A stretch of 49,003 bases of DNA, from positions 1 to 49,003 of the forward strand of contig JAZQQK010000037.1 of the NCBI GenBank assembly GCA_045629065.1, written 5' to 3'. The notes under the pieces are model-generated. The model saw only the letters and a list, made by a program, of their open reading frames with translations, ran no database searches and was not told where the DNA came from. Shown here piece after piece: positions 42,190 to 49,003 of this stretch (the stretch's first letter is position 1; each line of letters starts with the position of its first letter). This DNA comes from JAKSSM01 sp045629065. GTDB lineage: Bacteria > Bacillota > Clostridia > Peptostreptococcales > Anaerovoracaceae. The translations under genes were made by a program, and so were the position numbers.

Positions 42190-43133
42190 TGTTTGTTGAA
42201 AACCTGAAAATTTCATTGAATTCCGTACTGCCAATGTTTTTGATTATGGCAGTAGGGTATTTATTCAGGAGAATAGGATGGCTAGGCGATGCGCAGGTAA
42301 GACCTCTTAACAAGGTTTCACTATACTCATTCATCGCAGTGCTCTTATTCTGCAATATATATCAGAGCGATATAAAAGAACTCTTAGACATGAGACTCAT
42401 ACTCTTTATATGGGTTTATTTCGGCTTCGAGTTCGGACTTTCGCTCGCGGTTACGTTATTAGTAGAAAAAGACAACCACAGTCGTGGCGCTTTGCTTCAC
42501 GGTATGTTCAGAGCGAATACTACACTTCTCGGATTGCCACTTGCAGTAGCAATCTTGGGTGCAGATAACGTAGGAATTATCTCGGTTGTAATCGCTGCAA
42601 TCGCACCGGTGCTCAATGTGCTCGGTGTACTTGCACTGGAGATTTTCCGCGGCGGGAAACTCAATTTCAAAAAGCTCCTTATAGGAATTTGTACGAGCCC
42701 ACTTATCATTGCAACAATCCTTGCATTGATATTTAACCTCGGAGCAATCCCGATTCCAGCACCTATTTACAGTGCATTGAACTCTATGAAGGCTATAGCG
42801 TCACCGTTGGCTATGTTTCTTCTAGGAGCATCATTCGATTTCAAGACTATCGGGGAAAACGCAAAGAATATTACGATTGCTACAATCATGAAACTTATCG
42901 TGATTCCTGCGATTGCAATCATCATTGCAATCAACATGGGATTCAGAGGCGCTGCATTAGTCGCTGTTATGGTTTGCTTCTCATCACCTACAGCGGTCAT
43001 GACATTCCCTATGGCAGTATCTGCAGATTCCAATTCGGAACTCGCTGCCAATCTCGTTGTATTCTCATCGATTTTTTCAAGTATCACTTTGTTTATAACC
43101 GTATTCTTATTCAATACGTTTAATCTTATATAG
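42189..43133 (+). CDS. AEC-family transporter (auxin efflux carrier fold), copy 1
   Basis: 314 residues, about ten hydrophobic segments in two halves. Features include LPMFLIMAVGYLFRRIGWL near the start and SPTAVMTFPMAVSADSNSELAANLVVFSS near the end, typical of this malate/auxin-carrier-like family. Start overlaps ligA. The MFS gene follows at 15 nt. The family moves organic anions; the substrate is unknown. It is a distant paralogue of the gene at 44309. Confidence 0.88.
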   Translation: MFVENLKISLNSVLPMFLIMAVGYLFRRIGWLGDAQVRPLNKVSLYSFIAVLLFCNIYQSDIKELLDMRLILFIWVYFGFEFGLSLAVTLLVEKDNHSRGALLHGMFRANTTLLGLPLAVAILGADNVGIISVVIAAIAPVLNVLGVLALEIFRGGKLNFKKLLIGICTSPLIIATILALIFNLGAIPIPAPIYSALNSMKAIASPLAMFLLGASFDFKTIGENAKNITIATIMKLIVIPAIAIIIAINMGFRGAALVAVMVCFSSPTAVMTFPMAVSADSNSELAANLVVFSSIFSSITLFITVFLFNTFNLI

Positions 43134-43147
43134 AAAGAAGCTTTATA

Positions 43148-44305
43148 ATGGAAGAAGACATTAAAAGAGTCAAAAGGTATAATATTTGCGCATGCATTAC
43201 GATGTTTGTGCACATTACCGCACTATATTCCGTTAAGGCATACTTCTCGCTGATAGCAAGCGACTTAGGTGCAGTCGACTATCAACTCAGCGTGCCCGTA
43301 TTTTGTTATAGTATTTTCCAGGTATTCATTGCATTACCAATGGGAAGATTCGTAGATAAGCATGGCCCTAGAATCCCAGTAACATTGGGACTAATCATGG
43401 ACACAATAGGCGTGTTAATATTGTCATACGCCAAGAACTGGTATATGGTTGCACTTTGCGGATTCTTTATGGGTATTGGAAACACAGGAATTATCATCGG
43501 TGGCCAGGGCGTTTCGATGGCAGGTGGAAAAGGTCAAAAAACAGCTAACCGCGTAGGTCTCATCATGCTCGCATCAGCATGCGGACAGTTCGTGGGCCCT
43601 TATATCGGAGGCTGGATTATGGACTATCTCACTTGGAGTAGATTCTGGCTTATGGGTATTCTAAGTGCTTTTGGTATCGTATTTGCACTGATGCTATCCA
43701 ACGAAGGAGCCAATAAGAAAAAGGACGAAGGCAAGATGCTTCAGTCCATCAAGATTTTGGCAAAGGCACCAAATGTCCTTCTCGCAGTAGGCACGAGTGC
43801 CATCGTATTGTTTACGCAGGAAACTATCGTCACTTACTTTCCACTCTATGCTGATGGAATCGGTTTCTCAGCAGTTGCAATCGGAACTATACTCGCAGCA
43901 CGCGGAATCGCATCTATGGTAGTTAGACCACTTATCGCTGTAGCTAGTAGAAAGTTCTCTTTGAAGGGACTCACAGTTGCGGTTCTTATCGGTGGCGGAC
44001 TCTCAGTATTACTCTTTGCACTCGTACAAAACTTCTATGTTTTAGTCGTTATATCGGCGCTTGCAGGAGCCTTTCTCGGCTTCTCTGGACCGCTCACACT
44101 TACACTCCTTGCTACATACGCACCAAAGGAGCATCACGGCCAGGCCATTTCACTTCGCGTAGTTTGCAACTATGGCGGACAGTCGGCCAGCGCTCTCATC
44201 TTCGGCGCTCTTTCTACTTTCATGGGCTTTGCTCCAGTATTTTGGATTTCAAGTGCCCTTATGGTAGGTTATGGTGTATTAGCTAAAGCAAAATTAAAGG
44301 AATAA
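43148..44305 (+). CDS. MFS transporter
   Basis: 385 residues with about 12 transmembrane segments and the loop 2-3 motif A GRFVDKHGPR (near residues 64-73), with a degenerate counterpart between segments 8 and 9. A proton-linked symporter or antiporter; substrate unknown. It lies between two AEC transporters with gaps of 14 and 3 nt. The short leader is AGAAAGAAG. Confidence 0.88.
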   Translation: MEEDIKRVKRYNICACITMFVHITALYSVKAYFSLIASDLGAVDYQLSVPVFCYSIFQVFIALPMGRFVDKHGPRIPVTLGLIMDTIGVLILSYAKNWYMVALCGFFMGIGNTGIIIGGQGVSMAGGKGQKTANRVGLIMLASACGQFVGPYIGGWIMDYLTWSRFWLMGILSAFGIVFALMLSNEGANKKKDEGKMLQSIKILAKAPNVLLAVGTSAIVLFTQETIVTYFPLYADGIGFSAVAIGTILAARGIASMVVRPLIAVASRKFSLKGLTVAVLIGGGLSVLLFALVQNFYVLVVISALAGAFLGFSGPLTLTLLATYAPKEHHGQAISLRVVCNYGGQSASALIFGALSTFMGFAPVFWISSALMVGYGVLAKAKLKE

Positions 44306-44308
44306 AGA

Positions 44309-45250
44309 ATGTTAACAAATTTTATTATTGCACTGAATACAGTACTTCCAATCTTTATCATCATCGGTCTGGGATACCTTGCGAAAAGATTGGGAATGAT
44401 AAATGCTGAAGAAATCAAGAGGTTCAACAAGATTGCCTTCATGTTCTTCGGACCATGTATGATGTTTGCCAATATCTATGGCAAGGATATCAAATCAGTA
44501 TGGGACGGAAAATTGATTTTATATTGCATCATCGCTGAACTTATCATCTATGGTATTGCAGTAGTGTTTGTAATTTCTGTGGAAAAGAATCCAAAGTCTA
44601 GAGGCGCTTTGATTCATGCAATATTTAGGTCCAACAGCGTCCTAATGGGTGTGCCTATCGCAATAAGCCTTTTGGGTGAGTCTAATACTGGTATTGTAGT
44701 AATGGTTCTCGCCATTTTCGTGCCTATGCAAAACTTTCTAGCAGTCCTGACCCTCGAAGTATTTAGGGGCGGTAAGCCAGATTTCAAGAAGGTGTTGAAG
44801 GGCATTGCGACTAATCCATTTATTTTAGGATCTTTAGCAGGACTCATTTGCGTAATCTGGAATATAACGCTCCCACAATTCATGGCTTCATCCATCAAAC
44901 AGCTCGGTAATGTAATGACACCGCTCGCACTTTTCCTTCTCGGTTGTCAGTTCCACTTCGACTCCCCTAAGAGAGTCAGAAGAAACACGACTATCGCAGT
45001 TATTGCAAGGCTTATCGTGGTGCCAGCCATCGGTGTTACAACTGGTGCGCTTTTAGGCTTCACAGGGGCTCAGATGGTTGCTATTGTAGCAGTCTTTTCT
45101 GCACCTACTGCAGTTACTACATTCACTATGGCGCAGCAAATGGATAGCGACGCAGAACTTGCTGGCAACATTGTGGTTTATTCGGCACTTTTCTCATTGT
45201 TTACACTTACGGGAATCATAATGCTGGTAAAGACATTAGGGCTAATATAA
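44309..45250 (+). CDS. AEC-family transporter, copy 2
   Basis: 313 residues, ten-segment AEC fold. It shares with copy 1 the NTVLPIFIIIGLGYLAKRLG opening, SRGALIHAIFRSNSVLMGVPIA, and APTAVTTFTMAQQMDSDAELAGNIVVYSALFS near the end. Starts 3 nt after the MFS stop with little ribosome binding site, suggesting translational coupling. A hairpin terminator follows. Confidence 0.88.
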   Translation: MLTNFIIALNTVLPIFIIIGLGYLAKRLGMINAEEIKRFNKIAFMFFGPCMMFANIYGKDIKSVWDGKLILYCIIAELIIYGIAVVFVISVEKNPKSRGALIHAIFRSNSVLMGVPIAISLLGESNTGIVVMVLAIFVPMQNFLAVLTLEVFRGGKPDFKKVLKGIATNPFILGSLAGLICVIWNITLPQFMASSIKQLGNVMTPLALFLLGCQFHFDSPKRVRRNTTIAVIARLIVVPAIGVTTGALLGFTGAQMVAIVAVFSAPTAVTTFTMAQQMDSDAELAGNIVVYSALFSLFTLTGIIMLVKTLGLI

Positions 45251-45276
45251 GAAAAACAAAATATTATGATTAAGCT

Positions 45277-45320
45277 AGGGTGAATTTTGTGATTTACGAC
45301 AAAAATCGCCCTATGTTTTT
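45277..45320 (+). terminator. Terminator after the transporter genes
   Basis: AGGGTGAATTTTGT (45277-45290) pairs with ACAAAAATCGCCCT (45299-45312), with one G-U pair and one mismatch, followed by ATGTTTTTA. Confidence 0.75.
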
Positions 45321-45341
45321 ATTAAAATACACCAAAGAATA

Positions 45342-45370
45342 TTGACAGTGTCTATTCATAGTGGTATTAT
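45342..45370 (+). promoter_or_regulatory. Near-consensus promoter of a small transcription unit
   Basis: TTGACA (45342-45347), 17-nt spacer, TATTAT (45365-45370). Predicted start near 45377. Confidence 0.85.
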
Positions 45371-45400
45371 GTATACATCTTGAAGAAAGGAAACAATCGA

Positions 45401-45499
45401 ATGAAGACTATGTTACTTACAATCGCAATCGTAAACAGCATTATTTTATTAGTCATTAGACTGATTGAAAATAGTGTATCTTTTGCGTTTAGTGAATAG
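45401..45499 (+). CDS. Small hydrophobic protein, 32 residues (unrecognised)
   Basis: ATG 45401 lies 9 nt after GAAAGGA. The product begins MKTMLLTIAIVNSIILLVIR and ends with a short polar tail (IENSVSFAFSE). One predicted membrane helix covers about residues 3-19. It has its own near-consensus promoter and its own terminator, giving a transcript of about 180 nt. I do not recognise the family. It could be a regulatory or toxin-like membrane peptide, or the RNA itself may be the functional product. Confidence 0.55.
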   Translation: MKTMLLTIAIVNSIILLVIRLIENSVSFAFSE

Positions 45500-45530
45500 T
45501 TTGGTTGTTGAATTTAGAGAGACACTTTTA

Positions 45531-45560
45531 AGCCTGTAGCTGAACGCTACAGGCTTTTTA
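45531..45560 (+). terminator. Terminator of the small transcription unit
   Basis: AGCCTGTAGC (45531-45540), loop TGAAC, GCTACAGGCT (45546-45555), then T-run. A perfect 10-bp stem. Confidence 0.93.
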
Positions 45561-45634
45561 TATTTGACAGGTAGCTTGCTATTGTGCGCAAATGTAAGAA
45601 TTCCAAGTTTATTTAATTTTTTCAGGAGGAAAAT

Positions 45635-46675
45635 ATGTCATCATTAGAAATGATTAAGGAAATGGGCCATGAGAAGGTTGCATTTTTCCAAAAGCCAGAA
45701 ATTGGTTTCCAAGCAATTATCGCAATTCATAACACAAACTTAGGACCTGCAGTAGGTGGTTGCAGATTGTTCCCTTATAAGGATATGGATGCAGCTTTAT
45801 TCGATGTACTAAGACTTTCAAGAGGTATGAGCTTTAAGAACGCAGCTGCAGGACTTCCATGCGGCGGTGCAAAGGGCGTTATCATTGCAGATCCATCTCA
45901 AAAGTCAGAAGCATTGTTCGAAGCATTCGGCGAAGCAGTTGAAAGTCTCCAAGGAAAATATTTTACAGCAGAAGATGTTAACACTACAACTGATGACATG
46001 AATCAAGTAATGCATAAGACTCAATTCGTTGTAGGCCGTGACACAGTCAGCGGAGACCCATCACCATTTACAGCAATCGGCGGATTCTATGGCATTAAGG
46101 CTGTTGCAAAGAAACTTTTCGGAACTGATGACCTTAAGGGCGTTAAGATTGCTCTCCAAGGACTCGGCCATGTAGGATTTGACCTTGCAGGTCAACTTGC
46201 TAAGGCAGGCGCAGAGCTTGTTGTATCAACACACTCCAACAGAAAGAATATGGAAGTTGCAGTTAAGGAATGGGGTGCTACTGAAGTTCCAGATGATGAA
46301 ATCTACAATGTAGAATGTGACATCATTTCACCATGCGCTCTTGGTGCAACTCTTAATTACGAAACTATTAAAGGTCTCAAGTGTAAGGCCGTTGCCGGCG
46401 TTGCTAACAACCAGCTCTTAAATGATGAATGTGGAAAGCTTTTAAAGGACAAGGGCATTATTTATGCACCTGACTTCATCATTAATGGTGGTGGCGTAAT
46501 CAATGCTGCACAAGAAGCATTTACTACTTACAACAAGGAAAAGGTTCTCAAGCAAGTAGAGAACATTTACAACACTGTTTATGAAATCATTACAGAGTCC
46601 CAAAAGACAGGAGTTCCTGAAGGCGTTATCGCACAACAGTTTGCAGAAAACAGAATTAAGAACGGCTTAAAATAG
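45635..46675 (+). CDS. Glu/Leu/Phe/Val-family dehydrogenase, probably leucine (branched-chain) dehydrogenase
   Basis: 346 residues, the length of leucine dehydrogenases rather than of glutamate dehydrogenase. It catalyses NAD-linked deamination of an amino acid to a 2-oxoacid. Catalytic lysines K68 (SFKNA) and K80 (GGAKG) fall at the same numbers as in characterised leucine dehydrogenases. The dinucleotide motif is GLGHVG. Start after AGGAGG. The downstream 2-oxoacid:ferredoxin oxidoreductase would consume its product. Valine or phenylalanine as main substrate remains possible. Confidence 0.88.
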   Translation: MSSLEMIKEMGHEKVAFFQKPEIGFQAIIAIHNTNLGPAVGGCRLFPYKDMDAALFDVLRLSRGMSFKNAAAGLPCGGAKGVIIADPSQKSEALFEAFGEAVESLQGKYFTAEDVNTTTDDMNQVMHKTQFVVGRDTVSGDPSPFTAIGGFYGIKAVAKKLFGTDDLKGVKIALQGLGHVGFDLAGQLAKAGAELVVSTHSNRKNMEVAVKEWGATEVPDDEIYNVECDIISPCALGATLNYETIKGLKCKAVAGVANNQLLNDECGKLLKDKGIIYAPDFIINGGGVINAAQEAFTTYNKEKVLKQVENIYNTVYEIITESQKTGVPEGVIAQQFAENRIKNGLK

Positions 46676-46690
46676 CTTATATTAACAAAG

Positions 46691-46754
46691 CTGTCGCAAA
46701 GTTTAATGAGTCCCGTTTATCGCTTCTCAGACAGGCGGGGCTCATATAGGACAG
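46691..46754 (+). repeat. Foldback between the dehydrogenase and the oxidoreductase operon
   Basis: ATGAGTCCCG (46706-46715) pairs with CGGGGCTCAT (46736-46745) including one T-G pair. CTGTC (46691-46695) can pair with GACAG at 46750-46754 or with the GACAG at 46730-46734 in the loop. No T-run follows, so it reads better as a leader or processing element than as a terminator. Confidence 0.55.
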
Positions 46755-46787
46755 TTTATTATATTTTTGAAAGAAGAGGGAATTTTA

Positions 46788-47006
46788 ATGGCAAAAGGCA
46801 TAGTTGTATTGAGGACAGATATATGCAAGGCATGTGAGCTATGTGTTTCGGTCTGCCCAAAGGGTTGTCTTGAACTGGATAAGAAAAATGTTAACGCAAA
46901 GGCATACCATCCAGTAGTTTTTGTTAACCAGGATGCATGCGTTGGTTGTGCAAGCTGCGCATGGATTTGCCCGGATGGCGTTATTAATGTATATAAAGAA
47001 GATTAA
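46788..47006 (+). CDS. 2-oxoacid:ferredoxin oxidoreductase delta subunit (2x[4Fe-4S] ferredoxin)
   Basis: ATG 46788 is preferred over TTG 46767 because AGAGGG lies 7 nt before it. The 72-residue protein has two CxxCxxC...CP clusters: CKACELCVSVCP and CVGCASCAWICP. It passes electrons from the TPP-dependent catalytic subunits to ferredoxin. First of the delta-alpha-beta-gamma order seen in VOR/KOR enzymes. Confidence 0.93.
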   Translation: MAKGIVVLRTDICKACELCVSVCPKGCLELDKKNVNAKAYHPVVFVNQDACVGCASCAWICPDGVINVYKED

Positions 47007-47019
47007 AGGAGACGGCAAA

Positions 47020-48102
47020 ATGACTAAGAAGAAATTACTAAAAGGAAATGAAGCATTTGCCGTTGCAGCTATTGCGGCAGGATGCAGACAGTATTTTGGA
47101 TATCCTATCACACCACAAAACGAAGTACCAGAATACATGTCAAGAGAGTTAGCTAAATATGGCGGAGAATTCGTTCAGGCAGAGAGCGAACTCGCATCTA
47201 TCAGTATGGTATATGGTGCTGCCGCTGCCGGTGGAAGATGTATGACATCATCATCATCAATCGGCATCGCACTCATGCAGGAAACACTGAGCTCAATTAT
47301 TATGTGTCAGCTTCCATGCGTTATCATAAACGTTATGAGAGGCGGCCCTGGCATAGGTTCAATTCAACCTGCACAGGCTGACTACACTCAGGTTACAAAG
47401 GGCGGCCTTAATGGTGACGGTCACGTTATAGTATATGCACCTGCATCTGTTCAGGAATCTATGGATATGATCTATAATGCATTCGATCTCGCTGACGAAT
47501 ACAAAAACCCTGTATTAATCTGCGTAGATGGAATGATCGGTCAGATGATGGAACCTGTAGTTATTCCAGAATTTAAGCCTGTAAAGACTGATGAGGAAAT
47601 AGCCAAAGAAAAGCCTTGGGCTTTAGTTGGTCACAAAAATGAAAGAATTAGAAATAAAGTAAATTCTGTATGGCTTGATCAATCAGCTTTGGAACAGAGA
47701 ATATACGAAATGTGGCCAAAGTATGAGAAGGCAGAGAAGGAACTCCAAGACTGGGAGTCATATAACCTCGAGGGCGCAGAAGCAGTATTCGTTTCATTCG
47801 GAAGCACTTCACGTGTAGCAAAGGAAGCTATCGATATGATGGAAAAGGAAGGAATCAAGATAGGTATGATTCGTCCTAAGACTTTATGGCCTTATCCTAA
47901 TAAAGCTTTTGATGAGATAGACCCTAAGACTACTAAGATGGTTATTTCTGTTGAACTTTCCATGGGACAAATGTTGCAGGATGTAAAGCTTGCTGTAAAT
48001 GGAAAGTACCCTACAGCTTTAATCAATCGTGTCGGAGGAATGCTCCTCACTCCAGAAGAAATTGTGGAGAGAACGAAGACTTTACTCGGAGGTGTTAAAT
48101 AA
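47020..48102 (+). CDS. 2-oxoacid:ferredoxin oxidoreductase alpha subunit
   Basis: 360 residues starting at ATG 47020, after AAGGAG (47006-47011); an upstream in-frame ATG at 46921 lies inside the delta gene and is rejected. The GNEAFAVAAIAAGCRQYFGYPITPQNEV opening and QAESELASISMVYGAAAAGGR are typical of the pyrimidine-binding domain of VorB/KorA. With the leucine-type dehydrogenase upstream, a branched-chain 2-oxoacid is the likeliest substrate; 2-oxoglutarate cannot be excluded. Confidence 0.92.
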   Translation: MTKKKLLKGNEAFAVAAIAAGCRQYFGYPITPQNEVPEYMSRELAKYGGEFVQAESELASISMVYGAAAAGGRCMTSSSSIGIALMQETLSSIIMCQLPCVIINVMRGGPGIGSIQPAQADYTQVTKGGLNGDGHVIVYAPASVQESMDMIYNAFDLADEYKNPVLICVDGMIGQMMEPVVIPEFKPVKTDEEIAKEKPWALVGHKNERIRNKVNSVWLDQSALEQRIYEMWPKYEKAEKELQDWESYNLEGAEAVFVSFGSTSRVAKEAIDMMEKEGIKIGMIRPKTLWPYPNKAFDEIDPKTTKMVISVELSMGQMLQDVKLAVNGKYPTALINRVGGMLLTPEEIVERTKTLLGGVK

Positions 48103-48848
48103 TGAAACCGGTTTTTGAATATACAAAAAATATGCTGCCAAACGAGACACACTATTGCCCGGGCTGCACACATGGAATCGCTCACAGATTACTTGTTGAA
48201 GTATTGGAAGAAAGAGGCGAGATAGGAAACGCTATTGGCGTATCCCCAGTAGGTTGCAGCATTACAGCACACCAATACATGAATATCGATATGATTGAGT
48301 CACCTCATGGAAGAGCTCCTGCTGTTGCAACAGGTATTAAGCGTGTCCATAATGATGCGGCAGTATTCACATACCAAGGCGATGGCGACTTAGCTTCTAT
48401 AGGTGGAAACGAACTCCTTCATGTTTGTGAAAGAGGCGAATTGATTACTACAATCTTTATCAATAACGCAATCTATGGAATGACTGGAGGACAAATGGCA
48501 CCTACGACGCTAATTGGACAAAAAGCAACTACTTGCTTTGATGGACGTAGCGCAGAGAAACAGGGAATGCCTATGAAATTATGCGAGCTTGTCAGCACAT
48601 TTGACAGAGCCGTATATGTTGAAAGATGCGCTTTAGACTCACCTGCTGATATTAAAAAGGCAAAGCAGGCAATCAACAGAGCTTTTGAAGTGCAGAAGAG
48701 AAAATTAGGTTATTCATTCGTAGAACTCCTTTGCTCATGCCCTACTAACTGGGGAATGGCCCCTGCGAAGGCTCTCGAATGGATAAGAACAGATATGATG
48801 GAATATTATCCGGTTAAGCAATTCCGCTGTCCGGAGGAGGTGAAGTAA
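48102..48848 (+). CDS. 2-oxoacid:ferredoxin oxidoreductase beta subunit (TPP-binding)
   Basis: 248 residues. CPGCTHG (19-25) is the family N-terminal motif, and the thiamine diphosphate motif runs from GDGD (93-96) to N121/N122 and YGMTGGQ. It overlaps the alpha stop by one base and abuts the gamma start. Together with alpha it decarboxylates the 2-oxoacid and forms the acyl-CoA. Confidence 0.94.
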   Translation: MKPVFEYTKNMLPNETHYCPGCTHGIAHRLLVEVLEERGEIGNAIGVSPVGCSITAHQYMNIDMIESPHGRAPAVATGIKRVHNDAAVFTYQGDGDLASIGGNELLHVCERGELITTIFINNAIYGMTGGQMAPTTLIGQKATTCFDGRSAEKQGMPMKLCELVSTFDRAVYVERCALDSPADIKKAKQAINRAFEVQKRKLGYSFVELLCSCPTNWGMAPAKALEWIRTDMMEYYPVKQFRCPEEVK

Positions 48849-49003
48849 ATGGCTTTAACAAGAATGCATATGGCAGGCTTTGGAGGTCAAGGCATCTTGC
48901 TTATAGGAAAACTACTTGCCTTAGCTTCAATGTATGACGATAAAGAAGTAACATGGATGCCAGCGTATGGCCCTGAGATGCGTGGAGGTACAGCAAACTG
49001 TAC
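48849..49003 (+). CDS. 2-oxoacid:ferredoxin oxidoreductase gamma subunit (3' truncated by window edge)
   Basis: The first 51 codons are visible, starting directly after the beta stop with GGAGGTG inside the end of beta. MALTRMHMAGFGGQGILLIGK shows the GFGGQG motif of the gamma domain, and GPEMRGGTANC follows. The rest is outside the window. Confidence 0.93.
   Translation, partial: MALTRMHMAGFGGQGILLIGKLLALASMYDDKEVTWMPAYGPEMRGGTANC

Noticed and set aside
46921..47019. N-terminal extension of the oxidoreductase alpha subunit
   Set aside because: It overlaps the delta gene in another frame, and the family N-terminus and AAGGAG support the start at 47020.
1..49003. CRISPR arrays, insertion sequences, phage genes, attachment sites
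   Set aside because: No regularly spaced repeats, transposase, integrase or cas-like proteins are visible in any frame.

Overview
The window is a chromosomal segment of a low-GC, anaerobic member of the Bacillota, most likely class Clostridia. The evidence is the str/S10/spc/alpha ribosomal gene order with purine-rich Shine-Dalgarno sites before nearly every gene, zinc-type S14 and L36, and anaerobic amino-acid fermentation genes (glutamate and leucine-type dehydrogenases, a four-subunit 2-oxoacid:ferredoxin oxidoreductase). A closer placement would be guesswork. I see no tRNA, rRNA, CRISPR array, insertion sequence or phage gene.

Layout. (1) 1-2030: end of fusA, then tuf. (2) 2110-9795: a carboxylic-acid catabolic block with a D-2-hydroxyacid dehydrogenase, an SDR dehydrogenase, a DapA-family lyase, a complete tripartite tricarboxylate transporter (tctC, tctB, tctA) and a LarA/DUF2088-family protein. 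Its substrate cannot be read from sequence. (3) 9805-10027: a 196-nt foldback followed by a clear promoter for aroD. (4) 10056-20032: aroD; an ECF transporter core (ecfA1, ecfA2, ecfT, no S component); a trmB gene that runs in frame into an aminotransferase; a nucleoside-kinase-like gene; pseudouridine catabolism genes psuK and psuG; and a secreted 5'-nucleotidase-fold protein that has lost its metal-binding residues. (5) 20238-35908: strong promoter, structured leader, then the uninterrupted S10-spc-alpha ribosomal superoperon (rpsJ to rplQ, with secY, adk, map, infA and rpoA), closed by a strong terminator. (6) 36071-37562: gdhA and a second large foldback terminator. (7) 37581-45320: yerC, pcrA, ligA and three transporter genes (AEC, MFS, AEC), tightly packed. 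(8) 45342-45560: a small stand-alone transcription unit with a 32-residue hydrophobic ORF. (9) 45635-49003: a leucine-type dehydrogenase and a 2-oxoacid:ferredoxin oxidoreductase (delta, alpha, beta, start of gamma).

How the genes work together. Translation machinery fills about 40 percent of the window. About 18 kb of catabolic, transport and RNA/nucleoside genes lie between tuf and rpsJ, which in many Bacillota are close neighbours. The block at 2110-9795 looks like a hydroxy- or sugar-acid utilisation module: uptake by TctCBA, stereochemical adjustment by the LarA-like protein, oxidation by the two dehydrogenases, cleavage by the DapA-like enzyme. The 3' end couples amino-acid deamination to ferredoxin-linked oxidation of the resulting 2-oxoacid.

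The items most worth following are the trmB-aminotransferase read-through fusion with its perfect internal ribosome binding site, the degenerate 5'-nucleotidase, the unassigned LarA/TTT/aldolase pathway, the two foldbacks nested in terminator stems, the small 45.4-kb transcription unit, a beta-clamp-like motif on LigA, and the candidate regulatory leaders before rpsJ, rplC, rpsM and the dapA-like gene.
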